DNA of 59,333 bases from Loktanella sp. (GCA_017390475.1 JAFPBO010000054.1:1-59333), one strand, 5' to 3'; positions 26,280 through 35,379 are shown, counted from the stretch's first letter. The notes: a model not told the origin generated them from the sequence alone. Numbers and translations: made by a program.

Positions 26280-27158
26280 TCAGACTTTTCCGACACCATT
26301 GTCCGAGTGCCAATCACGTTCGTCTGCCACGATTTTGATCAGCGCCTTCACGGTCGCGTTGAGCATTTTTGGCCCGGCGCGAATGACAAAGGCAATGGCA
26401 GGGGGCGGCAGGAAATGGTCGTTGAGGACATCAAACCCGGCCTCGATATGTCGGCCATTCAGAAGCGTGACGCCCAATCCGGCGCGGACGGCGGATGTCA
26501 TCCCGGCAATGCTGGCGCATTCCATGACGATGCGGAACCCCGCTTTGGGTTGTGGTACATGGTGCAGCGCCCAATCGCGGTAAAAGCAGTCCTCGTCGAA
26601 GGCCAACAGCGGGATTGGCCGCGCGAGGTCGATGGCAAGATCGGGCGATTTGACCCAGTGCAGGCTGTCCTCGATCAGGGTCACGTCATCTGTTTGGCGG
26701 TCGTTGGCAAACACCTGAAAGACCCCTGCATCAAGTTCGCCACAGTTCAGACGTTGGGCGATCACCCGGCTTTGCGCGACGCTGATCTGCACCGAAACGG
26801 CGGGGTAAAGACGGGTGAATCGCCCAAGCACGCGCGACACGCCACTGCTTGTCATATCCTCGGTCACGCCCAGTCTGATCCGGCCGCGCAAGGGTTCTGT
26901 GCTCAGCGCATGCAGGGCCTCGTCATGGAGAGCGAGGATGCGCCGTGCATATGTCAAAAGCTTGTCACCCTCCTGCGTGAAGCGGGAGTGACCAGGCCTA
27001 CGATCCAGCAGTGCGCAGCCAAGCGTATCCTCTAACCGTTTGATCTTGTGAGAGATTGCCGATTGGGAGAGCATGAGGACAGCGGCGGCGCGCGAGACGC
27101 CGCCTTGATCATGGATCGCGCAAAGGGCCTGAAGCGCCCCGATTTCCAGCTTTGTCAT
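26280..27158 (-). CDS. LysR-family transcriptional regulator
   Basis: A 292-residue LTTR with an N-terminal winged HTH (LEIGALQALCAIHDQGGVSR, LSQSAISHKIKRLEDTLG) and a two-lobed effector-binding domain. It is divergent from the alpha/beta hydrolase gene with 106 bases between the starts, and it probably controls that hydrolase and itself through a site such as 27170-27194. Confidence 0.9.
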   Translation of the reverse strand: MTKLEIGALQALCAIHDQGGVSRAAAVLMLSQSAISHKIKRLEDTLGCALLDRRPGHSRFTQEGDKLLTYARRILALHDEALHALSTEPLRGRIRLGVTEDMTSSGVSRVLGRFTRLYPAVSVQISVAQSRVIAQRLNCGELDAGVFQVFANDRQTDDVTLIEDSLHWVKSPDLAIDLARPIPLLAFDEDCFYRDWALHHVPQPKAGFRIVMECASIAGMTSAVRAGLGVTLLNGRHIEAGFDVLNDHFLPPPAIAFVIRAGPKMLNATVKALIKIVADERDWHSDNGVGKV

Positions 27159-27169
27159 GTGTGATGGAA

Positions 27170-27194
27170 TGACATTTTTAGATCGTTTCTGTCA
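27170..27194. promoter_or_regulatory. Candidate LysR binding site
   Basis: An interrupted dyad TGACA-N15-TGTCA lies 12 bases upstream of the LysR start, within the LysR-hydrolase intergenic region. LysR proteins often bind dyads of about this span with a T-N11-A core. The site has not been tested. Confidence 0.4.
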
Positions 27195-27264
27195 AATACT
27201 ACATTTTACTTCATGGAATGGGCGATCCACTCTAGGCCTGAGCCCGCAATTCGGAGACACCCCA

Positions 27265-28125
27265 ATGAACCCACTCATCACAGAACAAGTCGTCGTGAAC
27301 GGTCACCGCATCGCCAGTGGCATTCTGGGCGACGGCGACCCGGTCGTCTTTCTGCACGGCACACCGTCGTCGTCGCTGATCTGGCGCAACATTGCCCCCA
27401 TCGTTGCACGGCAAGGATACCGCACGCATGTCTTTGATCTTCTGGGTTTTGGCCTGTCTGAGCGTCCTCAAAACCCGCTGGTCGATACATCTATGTCCGC
27501 GCAGGTGGATATTCTCGTCGCAATGCTGGATCATTGGGGCCTGAAACGGTTTCACCTTGTGGCGCATGACATCGGCGGTGGCATCGCCCAGAGGTTCGGC
27601 GTTTTCTACCCCGAGCGCCTTATATCCCTTACGATGATAGATGTCGTCAGTTACGATAGCTATCCGTCGCCGCGTACCCGCAAGCAGATGGAGCAAGGTC
27701 TTGACGCGCTCGCGAAGGCTCCGGATGCTGCCCACCGGCACCATTTCCGGGACTGGCTGCTGGGCGCCGTCTATCATAAACAGACCTTTGCCGCGGGCCC
27801 GCTGGAGACCTACCTTGACTATATCTCGGGGTGGATCGGGCAGCCGAGCCTTTTTCAGCATCAGGTGCGGCATTACGATCCGAGACACACAATGGAGGTC
27901 GCCGACCGGCTGTCCGCGCTTGGGCAATTGCCGGTACAACTGATCTGGGGCGCTGACGACGGCTGGCAGGTGGTTGACTGGGCGCACAAGCTCCATAATG
28001 CTATTCCCGGATCACGACTGACGGTTCTGGAAGAATGTGGGCATTTCTCGCCGGAGGACCAGCCGGAGCGGATTGCCACGCTCGTCCTTGATCATGTGGA
28101 GGCTGCCCGGCAGAGCGCTGCATGA
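27265..28125 (+). CDS. Alpha/beta hydrolase with aspartate nucleophile (dehalogenase/epoxide hydrolase-like)
   Basis: A 286-residue alpha/beta-hydrolase. The oxyanion-hole motif is FLHGTPSSSLIWRN. The nucleophile elbow LVAHDIGGGIAQ carries Asp rather than Ser, the hallmark of haloalkane/haloacetate dehalogenases and epoxide hydrolases. The acid lies near WGADDGWQVV and the catalytic His in CGHFSPEDQP. ATG 27265 follows GGAGACACC. Substrate is unknown; a LysR regulator is divergent. A cytoplasmic dehalogenase or epoxide hydrolase is the best guess, from the nucleophile alone. Confidence 0.85.
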   Translation: MNPLITEQVVVNGHRIASGILGDGDPVVFLHGTPSSSLIWRNIAPIVARQGYRTHVFDLLGFGLSERPQNPLVDTSMSAQVDILVAMLDHWGLKRFHLVAHDIGGGIAQRFGVFYPERLISLTMIDVVSYDSYPSPRTRKQMEQGLDALAKAPDAAHRHHFRDWLLGAVYHKQTFAAGPLETYLDYISGWIGQPSLFQHQVRHYDPRHTMEVADRLSALGQLPVQLIWGADDGWQVVDWAHKLHNAIPGSRLTVLEECGHFSPEDQPERIATLVLDHVEAARQSAA

Positions 28126-28153
28126 ATGTGGTGAAACGCGGCGTAGCCGTTGT

Positions 28154-28558
28154 TCAATGCGCAGCTGTCGGGATCCGGGCAATCACCTTGATCTCAAAAT
28201 CGAACCCGGCCAGCCATGTGACGCCCACTGCGGTCCAGTTCGGATAGGGTGCTGCCGGAAAGACGGCGGCTTTTACTTCCATGATCACTGAAAACTGCTT
28301 CTCGGGATCGGTGTGGAAGGTCGTGACATCGACAATATCGTCCAGGGTGCAGCCCGCAGCCTCTAGAACAGCACGCAGATTATCAAAGGCGCGTTGCACC
28401 TGGCGGTGAAAATCCGGCTCTGGCGTGCCATCTTCGCGGCTGCCGACCTGACCGGAAATGAACAGCAGGTCACCGGCCTGAACAGCCGCCGAATAGCCAT
28501 GCTGTTCGTAAAGGGCGTGACGGTTTGCGGGGAAGATGGTTTTATTGCGCAGGGGCAT
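28154..28558 (-). CDS. RidA-family protein with variant active site
   Basis: A 134-residue RidA-fold protein (LLFISGQVGS near residue 31, FDNLRAVLEAAGCTLDDIVD, terminal FEIKVIARI). The loop that usually carries the catalytic Arg reads YPNWTAVGVTWLAG, without Arg, so it belongs to a non-canonical Rid subgroup. It is convergent with the hydrolase and divergent from a TetR gene across three operator-like sites, implying tight control. Its substrate is unknown. Confidence 0.88.
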   Translation of the reverse strand: MPLRNKTIFPANRHALYEQHGYSAAVQAGDLLFISGQVGSREDGTPEPDFHRQVQRAFDNLRAVLEAAGCTLDDIVDVTTFHTDPEKQFSVIMEVKAAVFPAAPYPNWTAVGVTWLAGFDFEIKVIARIPTAAH

Positions 28559-28600
28559 GGGTCGGCTTTCTATGGGGCTCTGGTGAATGGGCGTTATTTT

Positions 28601-28666
28601 ATATACGTCGTGTATATGGATTATTCATATACGCCGCGCATGTCAAGTGATATACGCTGCGTATTT
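28601..28666. promoter_or_regulatory. Three tandem operator-like palindromes between ridA-like and tetR genes
   Basis: Three 17-bp sites follow the pattern ATATACGYYGYGYATRT: 28601-28617 (ATATAC-GTCGT-GTATAT, perfect arms), 28627-28643 (ATATACGCCGCGCATGT) and 28650-28666 (ATATACGCTGCGTATTT). Start-to-start spacings are 26 and 23 bases. They fill the 122-base gap between the divergent genes and are the likely binding sites of the adjacent TetR. Confidence 0.75.
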
Positions 28667-28680
28667 CAAAAGGAGTGCCA

Positions 28681-29283
28681 ATGGCTGCCAAGACACGTGC
28701 CGCTAAGATGCAGGAAACGCGTACCAAGCTGCTGGCGGCTGGGCGCAAAGCCTTTGCAGAGAAAGGATATGCTGGTGCCTATATGGATGATTTTACCGCC
28801 GAGGCGGGGCTGACGCGCGGCGCACTATATCACAACTTTGGTGACAAGCGCGGATTGTTCGCGGCAGTTGTCGATGAAATCGACTCCGCGATGGCCGCAC
28901 AGGCGCAAGAAGCCGGGCACCGCGCAGGCGGCGGCTGGCCCGGTCTGCTGGCCGAAGGGGCCGCCTATATCGAAATGGCACTCAGGCCAGAGGTTCAGCG
29001 GATTGTGCTACTAGACGGCCCTTCAGTGCTGGGTGATCCGTCGCAATGGCCCAGCCAGAACAGATGCCTGCAGGCGACCATCGCAACCCTGACCGACCTC
29101 GCCGCAGACGGCGCGATCAAGCCCGTGGATATCGAGGCTTTGGCCCGGCTCTTGAATGGTATCGCCCTGAATGCGGCGCTTTGGGTTGCGGCAAGCGAAG
29201 ATCCCAATGCAACACTTGGCAAGGCCATCACCGCCTTCGAATGCCTTGCGTCAGGGATCGTAGCGGGGGAGAATGTTACATGA
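28681..29283 (+). CDS. TetR/AcrR-family transcriptional regulator
   Basis: A 200-residue TetR protein: HTH at about residues 14-56 (LLAAGRKAFAEKGYAGAYMD, AEAGLTRGALYHNFGDKRGL) and a C-terminal all-helical domain typical of the TetR_C group with EIDSAMAAQAQEAG. ATG 28681 follows AAAGGAGTGCCA, an excellent ribosome-binding site, 14 bases after the third palindrome. It probably represses itself and the divergent RidA-type gene. Confidence 0.92.
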   Translation: MAAKTRAAKMQETRTKLLAAGRKAFAEKGYAGAYMDDFTAEAGLTRGALYHNFGDKRGLFAAVVDEIDSAMAAQAQEAGHRAGGGWPGLLAEGAAYIEMALRPEVQRIVLLDGPSVLGDPSQWPSQNRCLQATIATLTDLAADGAIKPVDIEALARLLNGIALNAALWVAASEDPNATLGKAITAFECLASGIVAGENVT

Positions 29284-29592
29284 GCGTTGTTCGCGGCATT
29301 ATTGCGTTACGCGTCTTTGAGGTAAGCTTATCCTTATCGCGTCTGAATGGCCGCCTGAAATTTCGCGCGTCGACTCACGCCCCACGAGTACACATGCAAG
29401 ATCCGGGCATCCGAGCCATTTAGATTCATCCTAAATCCGAGCCACCAGATGCCGAGACCGAACAGATAGCATAGATCGTGACGGCGGTCATTATGATCAC
29501 CAAAAGGGGTCAGCACATCGGCCCTACCAAAATGGCTGATGGAGGCGGATTGCATTGCCTCGCATGCTGACGTTCAGCGGTCCCGCTTCAGG
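29284..29592. other. No gene seen between the TetR gene and the uxuA end
   Basis: About 310 bases separating two converging units. A minus-strand frame across 29334-29555 has no recognisable motif. No convincing terminator hairpin was found. Confidence 0.35.
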
Positions 29593-30765
29593 TCAAGAAG
29601 TGCCAATTGCGTGGATGACACCTCTGATTTCCGCCAAACCGCGCAGACGACCGATCAAGGGATAGCCCGGCACCAGATCACGGTCAAAATCTGACAACAG
29701 GACATGACCATGATCCGGGCGGAACGGGATAACATCATCCGGGCGACCCTCTGACCGGCGGCGGTTTTCTTCGTCCATCAGCACAGAGATGAGCGCGACC
29801 ATATCGGTGTCGCCATCCAGATGGGCGGCCTCTTCAAAACTGCCATCGGGAAACTTTTTGACGTTGCGAAGATGTGCAAAATGGATGCGCTCTGCGACCG
29901 TGCGGGCGATCGCCGGCACATCATTGCGGGGATTGGCGCCCAAGGACCCTGAACAAAGCGTAAAGCCGTTTGCAGGATGATCAAAAGCATCAGCGATCCA
30001 AAGCAGATCATCAGCATCCGACACGATACGCGGCAATCCCAGAATATTGCGCGGCGGATCGTCGGGATGCACGCACATGCGGATGCCCAGATCAGCAGCG
30101 GTGGGGATCACTTCTGACAGGAAGCGTTTATAATTGGCGCGCAGGGCCTTACGGTCAATGCCATCATAATTGTGCAAGGCGTCTTTCAGCCCGTTGATAT
30201 CATAGCGGTCGAACGCACCGGGCAAGCCCGACATGATCGCATCGAGCAATTGATCGCGGTCTTCCTGACTGGCCTGCTGAAACCAGATCGCAGCCCGTGC
30301 GCGCACATCTTCGGGATAGTCATCGACAGCGGCTGCGCGCCCCAGTATGTGGATTTCAAAGGCGGCCATGCGTTCTGCCGAAAACCGCAGGCAGGTGCCG
30401 CCGCGCGCGACCGGCGCGGCCAGTTCCGTGCGTGTCCAGTCCAGAAGTGGCATGAAATTATAGCAGATCACCTGCAAGCCTTCAGCTGCCAGATTGGCCA
30501 TCGATTGCCGGTAATTTGCAAAAAGCCGGTCCAGATCATCCGTGCCGCGTTTGATGTCTTCATGTACCGGCAGGCTTTCGACGACGGACCAGGTAAAACC
30601 CGCCGCCATGATCTGCGCTTTTCGCGCGGCAATCGCGTCACGCGGCCAGATTTCCCCATACGGGATTTCATGGAGCGCAGTGACGATGCCAGCCGCCCCA
30701 GTCTGTGCGATTTCGGGTAGGGTTATCCCGTCGAACTGCCCATACCAACGCCATGTTTCAAGCAT
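29593..30765 (-). CDS. uxuA: Mannonate dehydratase
   Basis: A 390-residue UxuA (xylose-isomerase-like barrel) that converts D-mannonate to 2-keto-3-deoxygluconate. Typical segments are MLETWRWYGQFDGITL, YNFMPLLDWTRTEL, the metal-site CVHPDDPPRNILGLPRI, TLCSGSLGANPRND and HLRNVKKFPDGSFEEAAHL. The length matches the E. coli enzyme. It is the last gene of the uronate operon, 18 bases after uxuB. Confidence 0.96.
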   Translation of the reverse strand: MLETWRWYGQFDGITLPEIAQTGAAGIVTALHEIPYGEIWPRDAIAARKAQIMAAGFTWSVVESLPVHEDIKRGTDDLDRLFANYRQSMANLAAEGLQVICYNFMPLLDWTRTELAAPVARGGTCLRFSAERMAAFEIHILGRAAAVDDYPEDVRARAAIWFQQASQEDRDQLLDAIMSGLPGAFDRYDINGLKDALHNYDGIDRKALRANYKRFLSEVIPTAADLGIRMCVHPDDPPRNILGLPRIVSDADDLLWIADAFDHPANGFTLCSGSLGANPRNDVPAIARTVAERIHFAHLRNVKKFPDGSFEEAAHLDGDTDMVALISVLMDEENRRRSEGRPDDVIPFRPDHGHVLLSDFDRDLVPGYPLIGRLRGLAEIRGVIHAIGTS

Positions 30766-30783
30766 GTTTCACCTGATTGTGCA

Positions 30784-32223
30784 TCATTTGCTCCGTGCGA
30801 CAGCTTGCTTTGCCCCGTGACCCGCCAGCTGTTCTGCCGCTGCGGTCACCGACGCTGCGATCTGTGCGGCAAGCGCGGGGGGAAATACCGCCTTGACGGC
30901 GAGCAAGCCGCGCACCCTGTCTGCCACGCTTTGCGCATTGTCGCAGATTGCGCGCAATTGGGCGGCAAGTGGGTCTTTCACCTCAATCTTTGCGCCCTTT
31001 TCATCGGTCCCGGCAACATATTGCATCCACCCTGCAACCGCCAGGCACAGGCCCGGTGCTGCACGTCCTACTTCAAGATTGCCAGCAAGCGTGCCCAAAA
31101 TCCGCTGCGGCAGTTTCTGGCTGCCATCCATCGCGATCTGCCACGTGCGGTGCCGGATTGCGGGATTGGCATAGCGGTCAAGCAAGGCGTCGGCATAGTC
31201 TGACAGGCTGACACCGGGGGGCGCGGCAACTGTCGGTGCAATCTCATCCCGCCACAATGCGCGCACAAAATCGGCGAAATCACGATCCGCGACAGTTTCA
31301 GCGATGGTTTCATACCCGGCAAGATAGCCCAGATAGGCCAGCGCCGAATGGGTGCCATTTAACATGCGCAGTTTCATATGTTCATGCGCGGTCACGTCTG
31401 CCACAAGCTCCGCCCCGGCGGCACCGAAATCAGGCCGCGCGCCGCCGACAAAATCATCCTCGATCGCCCATTGCCGGAAAGGTTCGTGCAAAACCGGGGC
31501 CGCGTCGTGATATCCGGTCATCGCGGTGACACGCGCGATGTCATCAGCCGTTGTGGCGGGTGTAATCCGGTCCACCATAGTCGCCGGAAACCGCCCGTTC
31601 TCGGCGATCCAATCAGCCAGCGCCGGTTCAATCCGCCGGGCAAGATCCAGCACGACGCCGCGCACCAGTTTGCCGTTTTCCGGTAGGTTGTCGCAGGTCA
31701 TCACGGTAAAGGGCGGGTGCCCCGCCGCTTGCCGCATCTGCAGCGCGCGGACGATGTAACCGGGGGCAGACCGTGGCAGGTCATGGGTCAGGTCATGCTG
31801 GATATCAGGATGGTCGGGGTTCAGCGCACCTGTGGCGGGCGCATGGCAATAGCCTTTTTCCGTCACGGTCAACGAAACGATCTTCACCGCCGGGTCAGCC
31901 ATGGCGCGTAGCACGGCAGCGGGATCTTCGGGGGCGACCAGCACATTGTTCAGCACCTCGATCACTTGTGTTTGTTCGCCGTCCGGCCCAAGCGTGACCG
32001 AGGTATAGGCCCAGTCCTGCGGTGCCAGCGCGTCGCGGGTGGTGGCGCTTTGCAGCGATACACCGACGACACCCCAGTCCCCGCCTGATGCTTGCATCGC
32101 CTCTGCCACGTAAACCGCACCGAAAGCACGGTAAAAGGCACCCAATCCAAGGTGGACGATCCCCACGCCGGGGCGCGGGGCGTTGCTGCGGGTCAGGCGA
32201 TTACCGGGCAAGCCAACCTCCAT
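30784..32223 (-). CDS. uxuB: Mannitol dehydrogenase-family oxidoreductase, probably fructuronate reductase
   Basis: A 479-residue long-chain polyol dehydrogenase: N-terminal Rossmann start VGIVHLGLGAFYRAF, MTCDNLPENGKLVRG and catalytic Lys region KLRMLNGTHSALAYLG. UxuB reduces fructuronate to mannonate with NADH; the same family includes UxaB (tagaturonate) and mannitol dehydrogenase. The uxuA neighbour favours UxuB. Because no uxaB is seen here, a broader specificity is possible. The start lies inside the 3' end of kduD (23-base overlap). Confidence 0.9.
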   Translation of the reverse strand: MEVGLPGNRLTRSNAPRPGVGIVHLGLGAFYRAFGAVYVAEAMQASGGDWGVVGVSLQSATTRDALAPQDWAYTSVTLGPDGEQTQVIEVLNNVLVAPEDPAAVLRAMADPAVKIVSLTVTEKGYCHAPATGALNPDHPDIQHDLTHDLPRSAPGYIVRALQMRQAAGHPPFTVMTCDNLPENGKLVRGVVLDLARRIEPALADWIAENGRFPATMVDRITPATTADDIARVTAMTGYHDAAPVLHEPFRQWAIEDDFVGGARPDFGAAGAELVADVTAHEHMKLRMLNGTHSALAYLGYLAGYETIAETVADRDFADFVRALWRDEIAPTVAAPPGVSLSDYADALLDRYANPAIRHRTWQIAMDGSQKLPQRILGTLAGNLEVGRAAPGLCLAVAGWMQYVAGTDEKGAKIEVKDPLAAQLRAICDNAQSVADRVRGLLAVKAVFPPALAAQIAASVTAAAEQLAGHGAKQAVARSK

Positions 32224-32944
32224 CGACGTTCAGAATGGCACCGTGGACATAGGCGGCGGCGGGGGTGCAGAGGTAGACCGCAGCGCCAGCGATATCCTCT
32301 GCCTTGCCCCAGCGTCCGGCAGGGATCCGTTCGAGGATCGCCTTGTTGCGGTCGGCATCGGCGCGCAAAGCTTCGGTATTGTTAGTTTCGATATACCCAG
32401 GGGCGACGGCGTTGACGTTGATACCCTTGGCCGCCCATTCATTGGCCAGAAGCTTGGTCAGACCTGCGACCCCATGTTTGGATGCGGTATAGGACGGCAC
32501 CCGGATGCCGCCCTGAAAGGACAAAAGCGAGGCAATGTTGACGACCCGCCCCGCCACCTGCCGCGCGAACAAGTCACGGGCAAAGGCTTGGGTAGTGAAG
32601 AACAGCGCCTTGAGGTTCACGTCCATCACTGCGTCCCAGTCTTCTTCAGCAAAGTCGACGGCATTGGCGCGGCGGATAATTCCGGCGTTGTTGATCAGGA
32701 TGTCATAGCCCTGACCGTCGAACAGGCTTTGCCCCGCCATCGGGTCGGTGAAATCGACCAGCACAGATGACGCTTTGCCCCCGGCGGCTGCGATCAGCGC
32801 CTCTGTTTCATCGCAACTACGGCGGCCTGCGCAAACAACCTCAGCCCCGGCCTGCGCCAGACCCACGGCAATCGCCTGCCCGATGCCGGTATTGGCACCT
32901 GTGACCAGCGCACGGCGTCCTGTGAGAGAGAAATAACCGCTCAC
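32201..32944 (-). CDS. kduD: 2-deoxy-D-gluconate 3-dehydrogenase / DKI reductase (KduD)
   Basis: A 247-residue SDR: TGANTGIGQAIAVGLAQ, LINNAGIIRR, Ser in VVNIASLLSFQGG and YTASKHGVAGLTK. KduD reduces 2,5-diketo-3-deoxygluconate to 2-keto-3-deoxygluconate after KduI. The GTG start at 32944 overlaps the kduI stop (GTGA) and gives the family N-terminus SGYFSLTGRRALV. The frame is open further upstream, but that part is the shadow of kduI. Confidence 0.93.
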   Translation of the reverse strand: MSGYFSLTGRRALVTGANTGIGQAIAVGLAQAGAEVVCAGRRSCDETEALIAAAGGKASSVLVDFTDPMAGQSLFDGQGYDILINNAGIIRRANAVDFAEEDWDAVMDVNLKALFFTTQAFARDLFARQVAGRVVNIASLLSFQGGIRVPSYTASKHGVAGLTKLLANEWAAKGINVNAVAPGYIETNNTEALRADADRNKAILERIPAGRWGKAEDIAGAAVYLCTPAAAYVHGAILNVDGGWLAR

Positions 32945-33765
32945 AGCAACGCCTCTGCGGGCAGCATGTCCATGTCTTTGTAGTCGACATTGTCGCCTGC
33001 CATGGCCCAGATGAAGGTATAGGCCCCGATGCCTGCGCCCGCATGGATCGACCATGGCGGCGACAGGGCACCTTGCTCATTGGCAATGAACAGATGGCGG
33101 GTCTCGGTCGGTTCACCCATGAGGTGCAGCACCCGCGCCTCTGGCGTCATGCCGAAGTAAAGGTAAGCCTCCATCCGGCGGTCGTGGACATGGGCGGGCA
33201 TCGTGTTCCAGACCGACCCATCCAGCAGCGAGGTATAGCCCAGCACCAATTGACAGCTTTCCATCACCAGTGGGTGGATGAACTGGCGGATCGTGCGCTT
33301 GTTCGATGTCTCGGTCGCGCCCAGATTAACCTCGACCGCATCATCCACAGTAATCAGGCGGCTGGGGCAGGTCCGGTGCGCGGGGGCAGAGGTGATGTAG
33401 AACCGGCCCTGACCGGCAAAGATCACTGGCCCGGAGCCCATCCCGACATACAGCACATCGCCATTGTTCATTGTATAGGTTTCGCCAGCGGCGGCGACTG
33501 TGCCGGTTTCGCCGATATTGACGATGCCCATTTCGCGCCGGTCCAGAAAGGACGGAGTGCGGGTTACGTCAACGTAATCCAGCGTCAGATCGGCGCCATC
33601 AGGCACAGCGCCGCCCATCACAAACCGGTCGTAATGGGTATAGACCAGCCGTATCTGCCCTTGCTGGAACATGTCCTGTGTCAGGAAATGCTGGCGCAGA
33701 GCGGTGGTGTCCATGCCTTTGGCATGATCGGGGTGAATGGCGTGGCGGGTCTCAACATGAAGCAT
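32941..33765 (-). CDS. kduI: 5-dehydro-4-deoxy-D-glucuronate isomerase (DKI isomerase)
   Basis: A 274-residue KduI cupin that isomerises 5-keto-4-deoxyuronate to 2,5-diketo-3-deoxygluconate. N-terminal RHAIHPDHAKGMDT, the zinc-site region MPAHVHDRRMEAYLYF (two His and a Glu), and the fourth ligand in PPWSIHAGAG are all present. The length is right for the family. It lies between kdgF and kduD, reproducing the order of the unsaturated-uronate pathway. Confidence 0.96.
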   Translation of the reverse strand: MLHVETRHAIHPDHAKGMDTTALRQHFLTQDMFQQGQIRLVYTHYDRFVMGGAVPDGADLTLDYVDVTRTPSFLDRREMGIVNIGETGTVAAAGETYTMNNGDVLYVGMGSGPVIFAGQGRFYITSAPAHRTCPSRLITVDDAVEVNLGATETSNKRTIRQFIHPLVMESCQLVLGYTSLLDGSVWNTMPAHVHDRRMEAYLYFGMTPEARVLHLMGEPTETRHLFIANEQGALSPPWSIHAGAGIGAYTFIWAMAGDNVDYKDMDMLPAEALL

Positions 33766-33777
33766 GGGGGAGGTCCT

Positions 33778-34086
33778 TTAAAGAAAATCGTCGCGGCGTG
33801 GGGTGAATGTATCGATCAGCTCGCCGGGGCGAAGACAGACAACCCCGTGCAAAGCATCCGAAGGGATGATGAAACTGTCGCCTGCACCAACCTCGAACGT
33901 GTTGTCCTCGACGGTGAAGCGAAAGCTGCCAGAGGCGACATAGGTCGCCTGCAGATGCGGGTGCCGGTGCAGCGCGCCGATTGCACCTGCCTTGTCGAAC
34001 CGGAAAGACACCACCATCAGGTCAGGGGCATCGGCCAGCACCTGACGGGTCACGTCATCACCGATAGAGATCACAGGATAGGTCAT
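33778..34086 (-). CDS. kdgF: Cupin-domain protein, KdgF-type unsaturated uronate linearisation enzyme
   Basis: A 102-residue single cupin with metal-ligand residues in ALHRHPHLQATYVASGSFRF (two His, Gln) and a later His in IPSDALHGVV. KdgF catalyses ring opening of 4,5-unsaturated uronates to the linear ketone, feeding KduI. Size, motifs and position immediately before kduI support this; many small cupins share the fold, so neighbours matter for the call. Confidence 0.88.
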   Translation of the reverse strand: MTYPVISIGDDVTRQVLADAPDLMVVSFRFDKAGAIGALHRHPHLQATYVASGSFRFTVEDNTFEVGAGDSFIIPSDALHGVVCLRPGELIDTFTPRRDDFL

Positions 34087-34095
34087 TTTCTTCCT

Positions 34096-35376
34096 TCAGC
34101 GGAACAGCGCAGGCAGCCAGAGCGACAGTGCAGGGATGTAAGTGACAAGCATCAGGGTGATGATGGCTGCAAAATAGAAGGGCCAGATGCTGCGCACGGC
34201 CTCCCAGATAGAAATCCGCCCGACGGCGCAGCCGACGAACAGCACGGCGCCGACTGGCGGGGTGCAGAGGCCGATCCCGAGGTTCAGGATCAGAATGATC
34301 CCGAAATGCACCGGATCGACGCCGAATGCCTGTGCCACAGGCAGGAAAATCGGCGTCGTGATAACGATCAATGGTGACATATCCATGAAGGTCCCAAGGA
34401 CTAGCAGTGCCACGTTGATCATCAACAGGATCAGGATCGGGTTATTCGACACGCCTTGCATGAAGGCGACAATGGCCGTCGGTACTTGCAGATAGGCCAG
34501 CAGCCAGGCGAATGACGCCGCACAACCGATGACCAGCAACACCATCGCGGTCGTGCGCACGGCGCCCATGGTGGCGGCAACAAATTCGCTCCACGACAGG
34601 GAGCGGTAGACAAAAACCGTTATGAATAGTGCGTAGACGACGGCGATGTTAGAGCTTTCAGAGGCGGTAAACACACCTGACCGGACCCCGCCAAAGATGA
34701 TCGCCACAAGGATCAGCCCCGGCAGTGCCGAGACGAGCAATACACCGACCATCCGAAAACCGGGGAAAGGTTCAGTCGGATAGCCGCGCTTTTTTGCGAC
34801 GATCCATGCTGCCACCATTAGCGACAGCGCCAGCAGCAATCCGGGGATGATCCCGGCAGTAAACAGATCGGCAATCGACAGCCGCCCGCCCGCAGAGATC
34901 GAATAGATGATTAGGTTATGCGACGGCGGCAGCATCAGAGCGATAATCGACGAAACCACAGTGATGTTGACGGCATAATCCGCACCATAGCCGCGTTCCT
35001 TCATCTGCGGCACCATCAGGCCACCCACGGCAGAAGCATCAGCAGCGGCTGACCCGGAAACGCCGCCAAACATCACCGAGGCAACGATATTAACCTGCCC
35101 CAACCCGCCGCGCATATGCCCGATCAACGACCCGGCAAGCGCCACAAGTCGTCGGGCGATATCCCCGCGCACCATCAGATCGCCGGCATAGATAAAGAAC
35201 GGGATCGCCATCAGCGCAAAGACGGAAATACCGGAATTGAGCCGCTGAAACACCACCAGCGGCGGCAACCCCATGTAGATCACCGTGGCAAAGGACGACA
35301 CGCCAAGACAAAAGGCGACCGGCGTACCGATCAGTAGAAGAATTACAAAAGTTCCGAACAGGACGTAAAGTTCCAT
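34096..35376 (-). CDS. dctM: TRAP transporter large membrane subunit (DctM)
   Basis: A 426-residue protein with about 12 membrane segments, starting MELYVLFGTFVILLLIGTPV. It contains the conserved SVMFGGVSGSAAADASAVGG and GLCTPPVGAVLFVGCAVG loops that bind sodium and substrate in TRAP-family M subunits. It drives uptake, probably of a uronate delivered by the DctP protein of the same operon. It starts four bases after dctQ. Confidence 0.93.
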   Translation of the reverse strand: MELYVLFGTFVILLLIGTPVAFCLGVSSFATVIYMGLPPLVVFQRLNSGISVFALMAIPFFIYAGDLMVRGDIARRLVALAGSLIGHMRGGLGQVNIVASVMFGGVSGSAAADASAVGGLMVPQMKERGYGADYAVNITVVSSIIALMLPPSHNLIIYSISAGGRLSIADLFTAGIIPGLLLALSLMVAAWIVAKKRGYPTEPFPGFRMVGVLLVSALPGLILVAIIFGGVRSGVFTASESSNIAVVYALFITVFVYRSLSWSEFVAATMGAVRTTAMVLLVIGCAASFAWLLAYLQVPTAIVAFMQGVSNNPILILLMINVALLVLGTFMDMSPLIVITTPIFLPVAQAFGVDPVHFGIILILNLGIGLCTPPVGAVLFVGCAVGRISIWEAVRSIWPFYFAAIITLMLVTYIPALSLWLPALFR

Positions 35377-35379
35377 CGC

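Noticed and set aside
28601-28666. The triple repeat as a CRISPR or mini-satellite
   Set aside because: Units are palindromic, 17 bases long, separated by 6-9 unlike bases and lie exactly in a divergent promoter, which fits operators rather than an array.
33043-34377. A 444-codon open frame on the plus strand
   Set aside because: It lies antisense to kduI, kdgF and dctM, all clearly coding. High G+C third positions keep the opposite strand open.
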